Counted from the stretch's first letter, positions 35,911 to 43,934 are shown. The stretch is DNA of 64,000 nucleotides from Larkinella terrae (GCF_009668025.1 NZ_WJXZ01000014.1:516448-580447), one strand, 5' to 3'. Numbers and translations are program-made. Notes: generated by a model not told the origin, from the letters alone.

Positions 35911-37428
35911 ATGAAAAATCCACGCAACTGGTTTCTTTTCGGTCTGATTCTCCAGGCGCTGTCGAGTTTGGGGCAGGATACGGCTTATAATCAGCCTTTT
36001 CGTCCGCAGTATCATTTTTCACCCCGTATCAACTGGACCAACGACCCGAATGGGCTGGTGTATTACGACGGGGAATATCACCTTTTTTACCAGTATAATC
36101 CGAAAGGAATTCGCTGGGGGCACATGACGTGGGGGCACGCCGTCAGTCCGGATTTGTTTCACTGGAACGAATTGCCGCCCGCCATTGCCGAAGACGAAAA
36201 AGGAATGATTTTTTCGGGGAGCTGCGTGGTTGACGCGAAGAATACGAGCGGTTTTGGCAAAAACGGTCAAATTCCGATGGTTGCTATTTATACCAACCAC
36301 CGCGAAACGAACCAGAGCCAGCACCTCGCCTACAGCCTGGACCGGGGCCGGGCCTGGACGAAGTACGAAAATAACCCGGTTATTGATGTCCAGAAGAAAG
36401 ACTTTCGCGATCCGAATGTATTCTGGCACGAACCGTCGAAACGCTGGGTGATGACGGTGGTGTTACCAACCGAGAAGAAGGCGGTTTTCTACCGTTCTGC
36501 CAATCTGAAACAGTGGGAAAAAACCGGTGAGTTTGCGTCGGCCGACTCGCCGGGAAATATCTGGGAGTGTCCGGCGTTGCTGGAAATGCCCGTTGCGGGC
36601 TCGAAACGCACCAAATGGCTGCTGTTGATGTCGATCGGCGCGGGCACACCGGCGGGCGGTTCGGGCATGCAGTATTACATTGGGGATTTCGACGGCAAAA
36701 GCTTCCGCAGCGATTTCAAGCAGGGCGATGTGCGGTTTGTCGATTACGGGAAGGATTATTACGCGGCCATTACCTTCAACAACACGCCCCGCAAAATCAG
36801 CCTCGGCTGGCTGAATAACTGGCAATACGCCAACGACATTCCGACCAATCCGTTTCGGGGAGCGATGACGCTGCCCCGCGACCTGAAAATTGTTCAGTCC
36901 AAAAACGGGTACGAACTTCGGCAGGAAGCGGCCCGGGAAATCCGCCCGCTGACGTCGGACAGTTTCCAATGGCGTGGTTTGGATACGAAAGAATTAAACC
37001 GCAGTATCGATTCCAACCGCATCAAAGGCGATGCATACGTATTGACCCTGGAGGCCGAATTGCCCGGCCAGACGGCGACCGGCGACCTTGGCGTGAAAGT
37101 GCGGAAAGGAGCGGGCGAAGAAACGATTGTTGGCTACAACGTGGCCCGACAGGAAGTTTACGTGGATCGAACCCATTCGGGACAAACCGGTTTCAAGAAA
37201 GAATTTAGCGGTCGTTTTTCGGCACCTTTGAAGCGGGAAGACAGTCCAAACGGCCGGATTAAAATGCAAATTTTTGTCGATCGTTCGTCGGTGGAAGTTT
37301 TCGTGAATGACGGACAGGTTGCCTTAACGAACCTGATTTTTCCAAAACCGGCCAGCCAGGGTTTTGAATTTTTCGGCGACGGCTTTCGGGCGGTCACCAT
37401 CCGAAATATTGAATCGGTTTGGCCGTGA
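35911..37428 (+). CDS. GH32 family fructan hydrolase (levanase/inulinase/invertase type)
   Basis: A 505-residue exported GH32 enzyme. The signal peptide spans about residues 1-21. The catalytic residues of the five-blade propeller are visible: nucleophile D45 in W-T-N-D-P-N-G, transition-state aspartate D167 in F-R-D-P, and acid/base E219 in W-E-C-P. The C-terminal beta-sandwich (about residues 350-500) includes MQIFVDRSSVEVFVNDGQ, typical of the family. It cleaves beta-fructosyl bonds in levan, inulin or sucrose. No SusCD pair or fructokinase is adjacent. It starts 45 bp after metF, probably by chance rather than shared function. Confidence 0.94.
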   Translation: MKNPRNWFLFGLILQALSSLGQDTAYNQPFRPQYHFSPRINWTNDPNGLVYYDGEYHLFYQYNPKGIRWGHMTWGHAVSPDLFHWNELPPAIAEDEKGMIFSGSCVVDAKNTSGFGKNGQIPMVAIYTNHRETNQSQHLAYSLDRGRAWTKYENNPVIDVQKKDFRDPNVFWHEPSKRWVMTVVLPTEKKAVFYRSANLKQWEKTGEFASADSPGNIWECPALLEMPVAGSKRTKWLLLMSIGAGTPAGGSGMQYYIGDFDGKSFRSDFKQGDVRFVDYGKDYYAAITFNNTPRKISLGWLNNWQYANDIPTNPFRGAMTLPRDLKIVQSKNGYELRQEAAREIRPLTSDSFQWRGLDTKELNRSIDSNRIKGDAYVLTLEAELPGQTATGDLGVKVRKGAGEETIVGYNVARQEVYVDRTHSGQTGFKKEFSGRFSAPLKREDSPNGRIKMQIFVDRSSVEVFVNDGQVALTNLIFPKPASQGFEFFGDGFRAVTIRNIESVWP

Positions 37429-37434
37429 TGAATT

Positions 37435-37534
37435 TCTGAACCGGGATTACGCGGATTGTGGAATTAAGGGAATTCATTAATCAGTAAAGAAACCCCAGTT
37501 AATCCTTTAATCCGTGTAATCCCAGTTCAAGACG
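37435..37534. repeat. Inverted repeat, GGATTA family
   Basis: Degenerate arms (37435-37474 and 37495-37534) read outward as TGAACYGGGATTACRCGGAT followed by short GGATTAA-like steps. One arm recurs on the plus strand at 39759-39800 with few mismatches. It fills the gap between the GH32 gene and the NTF2-like gene. Confidence 0.75.
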
Positions 37535-37553
37535 ATTCAGGACCTTTTTTCTT

Positions 37554-37985
37554 ATGAAACCCTTCCTTCTTTTTGCAGGCCTATTCATCAGTTCAATCGC
37601 TTACGCTCAAAACTCGGCGGCCGAGAAAGCCGTGCTGGAGGTTGAGAAACAACGTTTTGAGGCCCAGGTGACCCGTAATTATGCGGTTTTGGAAAAAACT
37701 TTGGGCGACGAACTGACCTACAACCATTCCAACGGCAACCAGGATACCAAGCAATCCTTCATTCAATCGCTGAAAGACGGGAAACAGTCGTACGAATCGA
37801 TCGGTGCGCAGGAACAAACCATTCATTTGTACGGCAACACGGCGGTGATTACCGGTGTTTGCCTGGTCAAAGCAACCAATAACGGGCAGACGATCAACAC
37901 GAAACTTCGTTACACGGACGTGTACGTCAAGAAAGGTTCGCAGTGGCAAATGGTTGCCTGGCAGTCGTTGAAGTTGGCTAACTGA
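37554..37985 (+). CDS. Exported NTF2-like (DUF4440/SnoaL-type) protein
   Basis: A 143-residue protein with a signal peptide (about residues 1-19, ending AYAQ) and an NTF2-like cone fold pattern: AAEKAVLEVEKQRFEAQVTR (helix), LEKTLGDELTYNHSNGNQDT, NTAVITGVCLVKATNNGQ, and a final RYTDVYVKKGSQWQMVAWQS. The family ranges from ketosteroid-isomerase-like enzymes to binding proteins, so the role cannot be named. Its stop codon touches the inverted repeat at 37986-38122. Confidence 0.78.
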   Translation: MKPFLLFAGLFISSIAYAQNSAAEKAVLEVEKQRFEAQVTRNYAVLEKTLGDELTYNHSNGNQDTKQSFIQSLKDGKQSYESIGAQEQTIHLYGNTAVITGVCLVKATNNGQTINTKLRYTDVYVKKGSQWQMVAWQSLKLAN

Positions 37986-38122
37986 ACTATGATTACGGTG
38001 ATTTTGATGATAAAAAGTGGTTTTGCTGATTATGGTGATTTTGCTGATTACAACTCTTGAATTCAAGTATCATTTTCATTACTAAAATCACTTTTTATCA
38101 TCAAAATCACCGTAATCATAGT
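37986..38122. repeat. Inverted repeat with 39-bp arms, TGATTACGGTGATTT family
   Basis: Arms at 37986-38024 and 38084-38122 match over 39 nt with one mismatch (ACTATGATTACGGTGATTTT and on). The loop contains the 12-bp palindrome CTTGAATTCAAG. The right arm encodes the last residues and stop codon of the thioesterase on the minus strand. A second, shorter copy sits on the other side of that gene at 38682-38768. Confidence 0.9.
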
Positions 38123-38663
38123 CCACGACGCACCTTTCCTTTTTCAATAATTCCAGCCCGCCGTCTTCGAGACGCATCCGGGATTTTTCGTTGTTGAAAT
38201 CTTCCTTGTAGGCTTCTTTGAGTTCCTTGCGTTTGATGGCTTCCAGAAACCGCCGGGTTTCGTCGGGCGTTTCGAGCAGGAGGGGCGGCACTTCGGTTGG
38301 TTTGTGGTCGTCGTCGGTGGCTACCATCGTGAAATACGAGGTATTGGTGTGTTTGACGGTTCCGGTGCGAACGTTTTCGGCAATCACTTTAATGCCGATC
38401 ACCATCGACGTGCGGCCGACGTAATTGACCGACGCCATCAGCGAAACCAGTTCGCCGACTTCCACGGCCTGCCGGAAATTCACGCCATCGACCGAAACTG
38501 TCACGCAGTAAGCTCCCGAATGTTTGGACGCGCAGGCAAACGCCACTTTGTCCATCAGCGACAGCAGAATACCGCCGTGAATTTTGCCGCCAAAATTGGC
38601 GTAAGAAGGAATCATCAGCTCAGTGAGCGTGGTGCGGGAAGAAGCGACGGATTTGGGGGCCAT
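38088..38663 (-). CDS. Acyl-CoA thioesterase, hotdog fold
   Basis: A 191-residue cytosolic thioesterase of the YciA/BFIT-like hotdog group. Family features are IPSYANFGGKIHGGILLSLM (the active-site asparagine/aspartate region with HGG), then FACASKHSGAYCVTVSVDGV, NYVGRTSMVIGIKVIAENVR and NTSYFTMVATDDDHKPTEVP. It hydrolyses acyl-CoA to free acid and CoA. The C-terminal tail VVDYDYGDFDDKK is encoded by the right arm of a dispersed inverted repeat, so it is unlikely to be an ancestral part of the enzyme. The gene is bracketed by two copies of the same repeat family. Confidence 0.92.
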   Translation of the reverse strand: MAPKSVASSRTTLTELMIPSYANFGGKIHGGILLSLMDKVAFACASKHSGAYCVTVSVDGVNFRQAVEVGELVSLMASVNYVGRTSMVIGIKVIAENVRTGTVKHTNTSYFTMVATDDDHKPTEVPPLLLETPDETRRFLEAIKRKELKEAYKEDFNNEKSRMRLEDGGLELLKKERCVVDYDYGDFDDKK

Positions 38664-38681
38664 AAAGGACTGTGCTTACGG

Positions 38682-38768
38682 ACTATGATTACGGTGATTT
38701 TTATGATAATAATGATAAATCAATTTTTTAAAAAATCATAAACATCAGAAGCATCACCGTAATCATAG
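38682..38768. repeat. Inverted repeat, second copy of TGATTACGGTGATTT family
   Basis: Arms ACTATGATTACGGTGAT (38682-38698) and ATCACCGTAATCATAG (38753-38768) bracket an AT-rich loop containing TTTTTTAAAAAA. It lies 18 bp upstream of the thioesterase start. Confidence 0.85.
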
Positions 38769-38776
38769 CTCATAAA

Positions 38777-38808
38777 AAAGGCACCGCGTGGAAGCCGACG
38801 GTGCCTTT
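38777..38808 (-). terminator. Terminator after the IscA-type gene
   Basis: A 10-bp stem (AAAGGCACCG at 38777-38786, CGGTGCCTTT at 38799-38808) is followed by T residues on the minus strand, 24 bp beyond the IscA-type stop codon. Confidence 0.85.
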
Positions 38809-38831
38809 AACAAACCTAATCAAGAAATAGC

Positions 38832-39158
38832 TTAGACCGAAAAACTCTCTCCGCAGCCGCAGGTCCGGCTGGCGTTGGGGTTTTTAAACTGGAATCCTTT
38901 GCCGTTCAGGCCGTCGGAAAAATCCAGTTCGGTGCCCGCCAGGTAGAGCAGGCTCTTGCGGTCGACGTAAATTTTAATGCCTTTGTCCTCCACGATGTGG
39001 TCGTTGGGTTGCTGATCCGTATCGAATTGCAGATCGTACATCAGACCGGAGCATCCCCCGCCCTGCACCGCCACGCGGATGGCATAGTTGTCGTTCAGGC
39101 CATCTTTCTGGCGGAGTTCGACAATTTTATCTTTGGCTTTGTCCGTTACCGAAACCAT
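38832..39158 (-). CDS. HesB/IscA-type iron-sulfur cluster assembly protein
   Basis: A 108-residue A-type carrier. The three conserved cysteines are present: one in GGGCSGL (about residue 36) and two in the C-terminal C-G-C-G motif (RTCGCGESFSV). LYLAGTELDFSDGLNGKGFQ and FKNPNA are further family signatures. It holds or transfers an iron-sulfur cluster to target apoproteins, as ErpA/SufA/IscA do; I cannot tell which of these it replaces. It is not in a suf operon here. The upstream gap to mce carries a CGGAG-type repeat. Confidence 0.95.
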   Translation of the reverse strand: MVSVTDKAKDKIVELRQKDGLNDNYAIRVAVQGGGCSGLMYDLQFDTDQQPNDHIVEDKGIKIYVDRKSLLYLAGTELDFSDGLNGKGFQFKNPNASRTCGCGESFSV

Positions 39159-39224
39159 GTTATTACGTAATAGTTAGACGCTAAGGTAAAAACCGCTTCC
39201 CAAAAAGAAAAGTTTCTTCAAAAA

Positions 39225-39352
39225 CTCCGCTTAACTCCGCTCATCGCTGTTTAACCGCATGGGCGGTCCCATCTGCGAAATATTCTTTAACTTGGGCACC
39301 GGAAGAGTGCTATTTCGCGGAGATTCGCAGAGGACAGCAGAGGTAAGCGGAG
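39225..39352. repeat. CGGAG-family inverted repeat upstream of mce, with hairpin core
   Basis: The left side, CTCCGCTTAACTCCGCT (39225-39241), is complementary to motifs on the right (TTTCGCGGAG at 39313 and GGTAAGCGGAG at 39342). The loop holds AACCGC-ATGGG-CGGT-CCCAT-C (39253-39273), a 5-bp hairpin that recurs inside a different repeat at 43888-43908. The right arm ends 7 bp before the mce start codon. Confidence 0.75.
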
Positions 39353-39358
39353 AAAATA

Positions 39359-39766
39359 ATGACGAATGTAGAACATATTGGGATTGCGGTGAAGAGCCTG
39401 GCGGTTTCCAATGACTTGTTTACGAGGTTGTTGGGCTGTAACCCGTACAAATCCGAAGCCGTGGCGTCGGAGGGCGTGACCACCTCTTTTTTCAAAATCA
39501 ACCAGACGAAGATCGAACTGCTGGAAGCCACCAACCCCGACAGCCCGATTGCGAAATTTCTGGAAAAAAAGGGCGAAGGCATCCACCACATCGCGTTTGA
39601 AGTCGCGGATATTTACGCCGAAATCGAACGACTGAAAGGCGAAGGCTTCACTCCGCTTAACGAAACCCCTAAACGGGGCGCCGACAACAAGCTGGTTTGC
39701 TTCCTGCACCCCAAAGAAACGAACGGCGTGCTGGTGGAGTTGTGTCAGGAGATTAAACCGTCTTGA
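39359..39766 (+). CDS. mce: Methylmalonyl-CoA epimerase
   Basis: A 135-residue VOC-fold enzyme that interconverts (R)- and (S)-methylmalonyl-CoA for propionate metabolism. Metal-ligand and family motifs: VEHIGIAVKSL (His5), FFKINQTKIELLEATN, GEGIHHIAFEV (His near residue 79) and GVLVELCQE (Glu near 129). Length is typical. Its start lies just beyond one repeat (39225-39352), and its TGA stop falls inside another repeat arm (39759-39800), so the gene is bordered on both sides by repeat sequence. Confidence 0.93.
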   Translation: MTNVEHIGIAVKSLAVSNDLFTRLLGCNPYKSEAVASEGVTTSFFKINQTKIELLEATNPDSPIAKFLEKKGEGIHHIAFEVADIYAEIERLKGEGFTPLNETPKRGADNKLVCFLHPKETNGVLVELCQEIKPS

Positions 39767-39800
39767 ACTGGGATTTCACAGATTAAAGGATTAACTGAGA
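39759..39800 (+). repeat. Single arm of GGATTA-family repeat
   Basis: This 42-bp stretch matches the minus strand of 37495-37534 with few differences (TTGAACTGGGATTnCACnGA then TTAAAGGATTAACTG). No opposing arm is seen nearby. It contains the mce stop codon and ends 9 bp before the ATPase start at 39809. Confidence 0.75.
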
Positions 39801-39808
39801 TTACTATT

Positions 39809-40921
39809 ATGCTAAAGCGCGTTTCCATCCAGAATTTTAAAAGCCTGAAAGACGTCACGCTTGATCTTCAGAAAGTCAATCTGTTGATTGGTCCGAATAA
39901 CTCGGGGAAGACGAATTTTTTGAAGGCGCTGGAGTATATGGTGAAGGATAATACGAATCAGGCCGAACTGGAGTATAAGCGTTTGTCTTTTAATCAAAAT
40001 GCTGAAAGCCAAATTAAAATTCAATTTGAATATGATCATGATCAAGACTATAAAGTTAATATAGTATTTGAAACTAAAATCAATGAAAGCTCCGAGATTA
40101 GTAAATCCTATTGGATATATCAGGATAAGGAATTGGTAAGCCATAAGCGATCTGATAGAGGGGCATATGATACAAATGAGTTAAAGTCTAGAACAGGGGA
40201 ATTGAAAATTTATAAGCCCGATTCTAATAGAATTGACAAACCTGGACCAGTTGGTACAGGTGAAGAAGTTGTAAATGCTGATGCCTCTAATATTGTAGGA
40301 TTCTTGGACTTGATGCTTAGCAGGTATAGAAGGAATATATTTGACCAAATAGAATTATATATTCATCAATGCATTCCTGAATTTGATGAAATTAAATTAG
40401 ACGATGTACAGCCTAATGACAATTTAAAAAAAATATATAGTGAGGACAAAATTAATAATTCCTTCAAACGATTTGGGTTAGCAAACGGAAAACAAAATAT
40501 TACTTTTTGGTCTAATGAACTTTCTGAAGGGACATTATATTTTCTTGCCCTTTTATGTATTATTCATCAGCCTAACCCTCCAAAACTTCTTCTTCTTGAA
40601 GAGCCCGAAAAAGGCATTCACCCACGGCGTATAAAAGAAGTTGTCAATTTTATATTTAGGCTGGCAGACGAAAAAGATATTCAGGTTATTATGACAACAC
40701 ATAGCCCGATTGTGCTTGATATGTTTAAAGATATGCCGGAAAGCGTATTTATTTTTGATAAAAACAATGATGAAGGCGCTACGAAAGTAAAAAATCTACA
40801 ACGCGATGTAATCGAACCTGATACGAAACGCAGTGAGGACTTAGGTATTGAGCCCCCGCATTATACGGACTCGTTAGGCGATTCCTGGACCGTTGGCTTT
40901 TTGGGAGGAGTACCGAAATGA
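39809..40921 (+). CDS. AAA/ABC-type ATPase, OLD/AriA-like, candidate defence gene
   Basis: A 370-residue SMC/ABC-type ATPase of the AAA_15/AAA_21 group. It opens MLKRVSIQNFKSLKDVTLDL, with Walker A GPNNSGKT (about 32-39). The signature-like LSEGTLYFLAL (about 234-244), Walker B LLLLEEPEKGIHPRR and the switch histidine in TTHSPIVLDMF follow. There is no long coiled coil and no C-terminal nuclease domain, unlike OLD proteins; a separate TOPRIM-like gene overlaps its stop by ATGA. The DNA is visibly AT-richer than its neighbours and the codons differ, which suggests transfer. This layout resembles PARIS, AbiL and split-OLD systems, but I cannot assign it to any. Confidence 0.85.
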   Translation: MLKRVSIQNFKSLKDVTLDLQKVNLLIGPNNSGKTNFLKALEYMVKDNTNQAELEYKRLSFNQNAESQIKIQFEYDHDQDYKVNIVFETKINESSEISKSYWIYQDKELVSHKRSDRGAYDTNELKSRTGELKIYKPDSNRIDKPGPVGTGEEVVNADASNIVGFLDLMLSRYRRNIFDQIELYIHQCIPEFDEIKLDDVQPNDNLKKIYSEDKINNSFKRFGLANGKQNITFWSNELSEGTLYFLALLCIIHQPNPPKLLLLEEPEKGIHPRRIKEVVNFIFRLADEKDIQVIMTTHSPIVLDMFKDMPESVFIFDKNNDEGATKVKNLQRDVIEPDTKRSEDLGIEPPHYTDSLGDSWTVGFLGGVPK

Positions 40922-41493
40922 GTAGGCCATTTAAATACGGTTTTTTCGGCGAAGACGAAGCCCAGAAAACATTCCTAACTAATTACCTGATTACCGTATA
41001 TCCGAATCGATTTGTTGAAGAGGAAAATTTTGGATGGCAGATTCAGGCTACCAATAAACGAGAAGTTGATAATAATGTAGCGATTGCGCTGTGGCAAGGA
41101 ATTGCCAAATTTGGTTTAGATGTATTGTTTATTGGGCGGGATACGGACTCGATAGAGAAGGCAACGATCCAGAAAGTGAAAACCCATTTGAAAGATGCTT
41201 GCAAAGGGGACCAGAAAGCAATCCTTATGATACCTGTTCAATGCATTGAGCATTGGTTCTGGTATTTGAAATGGCGTCGGACAAATCCTCATTCTACCAA
41301 AAACGAATCGTTAGAAAGTTTCACGCGGACGCAGGCTAAGCGCGAGATCTACGGTGATAAACACAATTCGGATAGGCGTTTACAGTCAGCTCGCGAACTT
41401 CTGTCGGGCTTAGATATTGTCTGGCTCGAAAGCCGTTCCGAAAGTTTTCGCGACTTTCACCAGCAAGTCGTTACCTTTCTGGCGAAATACTAA
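40918..41493 (+). CDS. TOPRIM-like (DUF4276/AriB-like) partner of the ATPase
   Basis: A 191-residue protein whose start overlaps the ATPase stop (ATGA at 40918-40921), implying translational coupling. The N-terminal F-F-G-E-D-E-A-Q-K-T-F-L resembles the glutamate motif of TOPRIM nucleases (EGxTExxFL). V-L-F-I-G-R-D-T-D-S-I at about residues 61-71 resembles the D-x-D metal motif. A conserved-looking IEHWFWY follows near 115. This fits small TOPRIM-like effectors such as AriB or RloB-type proteins next to ABC ATPases. It might cut DNA or tRNA on trigger. Assignment is by motif and context, with no family match available here. Confidence 0.6.
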   Translation: MSRPFKYGFFGEDEAQKTFLTNYLITVYPNRFVEEENFGWQIQATNKREVDNNVAIALWQGIAKFGLDVLFIGRDTDSIEKATIQKVKTHLKDACKGDQKAILMIPVQCIEHWFWYLKWRRTNPHSTKNESLESFTRTQAKREIYGDKHNSDRRLQSARELLSGLDIVWLESRSESFRDFHQQVVTFLAKY

Positions 41494-41505
41494 AACCACA
41501 AACCT

Positions 41506-42882
41506 ATGAAATATTACAATTCCATCATCGATACCATCGGCGATACGCCCCTGGTGAAGTTGAATAAGGTGACGAAAGGCATTCGGGGGACGGTTTTGGC
41601 GAAGGTCGAATATTTCAACCCCGGCAACTCGGTGAAGGACCGCATCGCCATTCGCATGATCGAGGACGCCGAAAAGGCCGGAACCATTCAGCCGGGTGGC
41701 ACGATCATCGAAGGGACGAGCGGCAATACCGGTTTTGGACTGGCGCTGGCGGCCATTGCGAAAGGCTACAAGTGCATTTTCACGATGGCGGATAAGCAGT
41801 CGAAGGAGAAAATTGATATTCTGCGGGCCGTGGGCGCCGATGTGGTGGTTTGCCCGACGAACGTCGAACCCGATGACCCACGCTCGTATTATTCCGTCGC
41901 CAAGCGCCTGAACCGCGAAATTCCGAACTCGATTTACCCCAATCAATACGATAATCTTTCCAATACCGCAGCCCATTACGACACAACCGGCCCCGAAATC
42001 TGGCGCGATACCGAAGGTAAAATCACGCATTTTGCTGCGGGCGTCGGCACGGGCGGGACGATTTGCGGCACGGCCAAATTCCTGAAAGAGCAAAACCCGA
42101 ACGTCGTGACGATTGGCATCGATACGTACGGTTCGGTATTCAAGAAATACAAGGAAACCGGTATTTTCGACGAACGCGAGATTTACCCGTACCTCACAGA
42201 AGGCATTGGCGAAGACATTCTGCCGCAAAACGTCGATTTTAGCCTGATCGATCATTTTGTGAAAGTGACCGACAAGGACGCAGCGATTATGGCCCGACGG
42301 TTGTCGAAAGAAGAAGGATTATTCGTCGGCTGGTCGACGGGCTCGGCAGTGCACGGGGCGCTGGAATGGGCGCGCGAACACCTGACCGACGACGATATCA
42401 TGATCATTCTGTTGCCGGACCACGGAACGCGGTACCTTGCCAAGATCTACAACGACACCTGGATGAAAGACCACGGTTTTCTGGAAGCCCGCGAATTTTC
42501 GACAGCCCGCGACATCGTTCGGAGTAAAAATGGGAAAGGGGCTTTGACGACCGTAGATCGCGATCTGAAAGTGGGCGATGCGATTCGGCTGCTCAATCAG
42601 CAAAGCATTTCCCAGATTCCGGTGACGGAAGCCAACGGCGAAATCGTGGGCAGTCTGACCGATTCAACGATTCTTTCCAAACTGATCGAAGACCCTGCCG
42701 TTAAAGACCTGACCGTGGGCGAAGTGATGGACAAACCGTTCAAATTTGTCGGGCTGGACAATACCGTCGACGTTCTTTCGTCCCTGATCGACCGCGACAA
42801 CAAGGCGTTGCTGGTGCGCGACGAAAGCCAGCAGGTGCACATCATCACCCAAGCCGATTTGCTGGCCGCGATCACCAATTAA
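41506..42882 (+). CDS. Cystathionine beta-synthase (PLP enzyme with CBS pair)
   Basis: A 458-residue fold-type II PLP enzyme. The Schiff-base lysine is K44 in N-S-V-K-D-R. The PLP phosphate and ring contacts are TSGNTG (71-76) and GVGTGGT near residue 183. A C-terminal CBS-domain pair follows (about 340-458, with ISQIPVTEANGEIVGSLTDS and NKALLVRDESQQVHIITQAD). It condenses serine (or O-acetylserine) with homocysteine or sulfide; the CBS pair favours cystathionine beta-synthase over plain cysteine synthase. It begins 12 bp after the TOPRIM-like gene on the same strand and may be partly read through from it. Confidence 0.92.
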   Translation: MKYYNSIIDTIGDTPLVKLNKVTKGIRGTVLAKVEYFNPGNSVKDRIAIRMIEDAEKAGTIQPGGTIIEGTSGNTGFGLALAAIAKGYKCIFTMADKQSKEKIDILRAVGADVVVCPTNVEPDDPRSYYSVAKRLNREIPNSIYPNQYDNLSNTAAHYDTTGPEIWRDTEGKITHFAAGVGTGGTICGTAKFLKEQNPNVVTIGIDTYGSVFKKYKETGIFDEREIYPYLTEGIGEDILPQNVDFSLIDHFVKVTDKDAAIMARRLSKEEGLFVGWSTGSAVHGALEWAREHLTDDDIMIILLPDHGTRYLAKIYNDTWMKDHGFLEAREFSTARDIVRSKNGKGALTTVDRDLKVGDAIRLLNQQSISQIPVTEANGEIVGSLTDSTILSKLIEDPAVKDLTVGEVMDKPFKFVGLDNTVDVLSSLIDRDNKALLVRDESQQVHIITQADLLAAITN

Positions 42883-43839
42883 ATGATGAACGAGGAACGA
42901 TGGGTTGAAAAACCGCAATCAACCCAATCAGGCCGCAGGGATTTTCTGAAAACCGCCCTGGCGAGCGGGCCGCTGTTGGCAACGGTTCCGTTAATCGGTC
43001 AATCGGGTTCGCCGACTGAACGGGCGGAGATGAAGAATGTGCGGCTGAGTTGCAATCTCTATTCGTTCAATGAACCGCTGACGAAAGGCCAGATGACGCT
43101 GGAACAGGTGCTGGAATTTTGCGCCGACCTGGGCTTCGACGCGGTTGATCCGACCGGTTATTACTTTCCGAATTACCCGGTTTTGCCCGACGACAGCTAC
43201 GTCTACCAGATCAAGCGCAAAGCGTTTCGGCTGGGGCTCGACATCAGCGGAACGGGGGTGCGGAACGACTTTACGTTGCCTGATCCCGCACGTCGGAAAG
43301 CGGAAGTTGAGCTGGTTCGCAAATGGATCGGTTTTGCCGCCCGCCTGGGAGCACCGGTTTTACGGATTTTCTCCGGAATCGGCAAGGAACTGAAACCCGG
43401 CTATAACCGGGACGAGGTGACGACCTGGGTGGTCGATGCCATTCGGGAATGCACTGAACAGGCGGCCCGTCAGGGTGTTATCATTGTCCTGCAAAATCAC
43501 GCGGATTTTATCCAGACGGCGGACCATGTGCTCGAAATCGTCAAACGGGTTGATTCGGAATGGCTGGCGGTTAATCTGGACATTGGCAGCTTCAAAATCG
43601 GCGATCCGTACGCGCAAATCGCCCGCGTTGCACCGGTTGCCGCGACTTGGCAGATCAAAGAAAACCTCTTTGTCGATGGGCAGGAAACCGTCACGGACCT
43701 GGACAAAATCATGCGGATCGTCCGCCAATCCGGCTACCGGGGCTATCTCCCCATCGAAACCCTCGGCAAAGGAGACCCCAAACAGAAAGTCCCCGTCTTT
43801 TACGAAAAAGTCAAAAAAGCCCTAAGGAGTTATGAATGA
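42883..43839 (+). CDS. Tat-exported sugar phosphate isomerase/epimerase-like protein
   Basis: A 318-residue AP-endonuclease-2-type TIM barrel (xylose-isomerase-like). The N-terminus has a twin-arginine signal (GRRDFLKTALASGPLLATV), so it is exported folded, which fits a carbohydrate role outside the cytosol. Metal-site features include VLQNHADF, NLDIGSF and YLPIETLGKGD. The start codon follows the cystathionine beta-synthase stop without a gap, so the genes are co-transcribed although not evidently related. The last codons and TGA lie in an inverted repeat (43826-43931). The substrate is unknown. Confidence 0.88.
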   Translation: MMNEERWVEKPQSTQSGRRDFLKTALASGPLLATVPLIGQSGSPTERAEMKNVRLSCNLYSFNEPLTKGQMTLEQVLEFCADLGFDAVDPTGYYFPNYPVLPDDSYVYQIKRKAFRLGLDISGTGVRNDFTLPDPARRKAEVELVRKWIGFAARLGAPVLRIFSGIGKELKPGYNRDEVTTWVVDAIRECTEQAARQGVIIVLQNHADFIQTADHVLEIVKRVDSEWLAVNLDIGSFKIGDPYAQIARVAPVAATWQIKENLFVDGQETVTDLDKIMRIVRQSGYRGYLPIETLGKGDPKQKVPVFYEKVKKALRSYE

Positions 43840-43931
43840 TGGGTTATGAATTCAAATAGGATTATCATGTTGAAAACTGCGGCAGCCAACCGCGCGGGTG
43901 GTCCCGTCATAACTCATCATTCATAACTCCC
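43826..43931. repeat. Inverted repeat, GAGTTATGAATGATG family, with hairpin core
   Basis: Arms at 43826-43850 and 43906-43931 (GGAGTTATGAATGATG and onward) pair with few mismatches. The loop contains AACCGC-GCGGG-TGGT-CCCGT-C at 43888-43908, the same core as at 39253-39273 but with a compensating base-pair change. It lies between convergent genes and includes the stop codon of the isomerase-like gene. Confidence 0.85.
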
Positions 43932-43934
43932 AAC

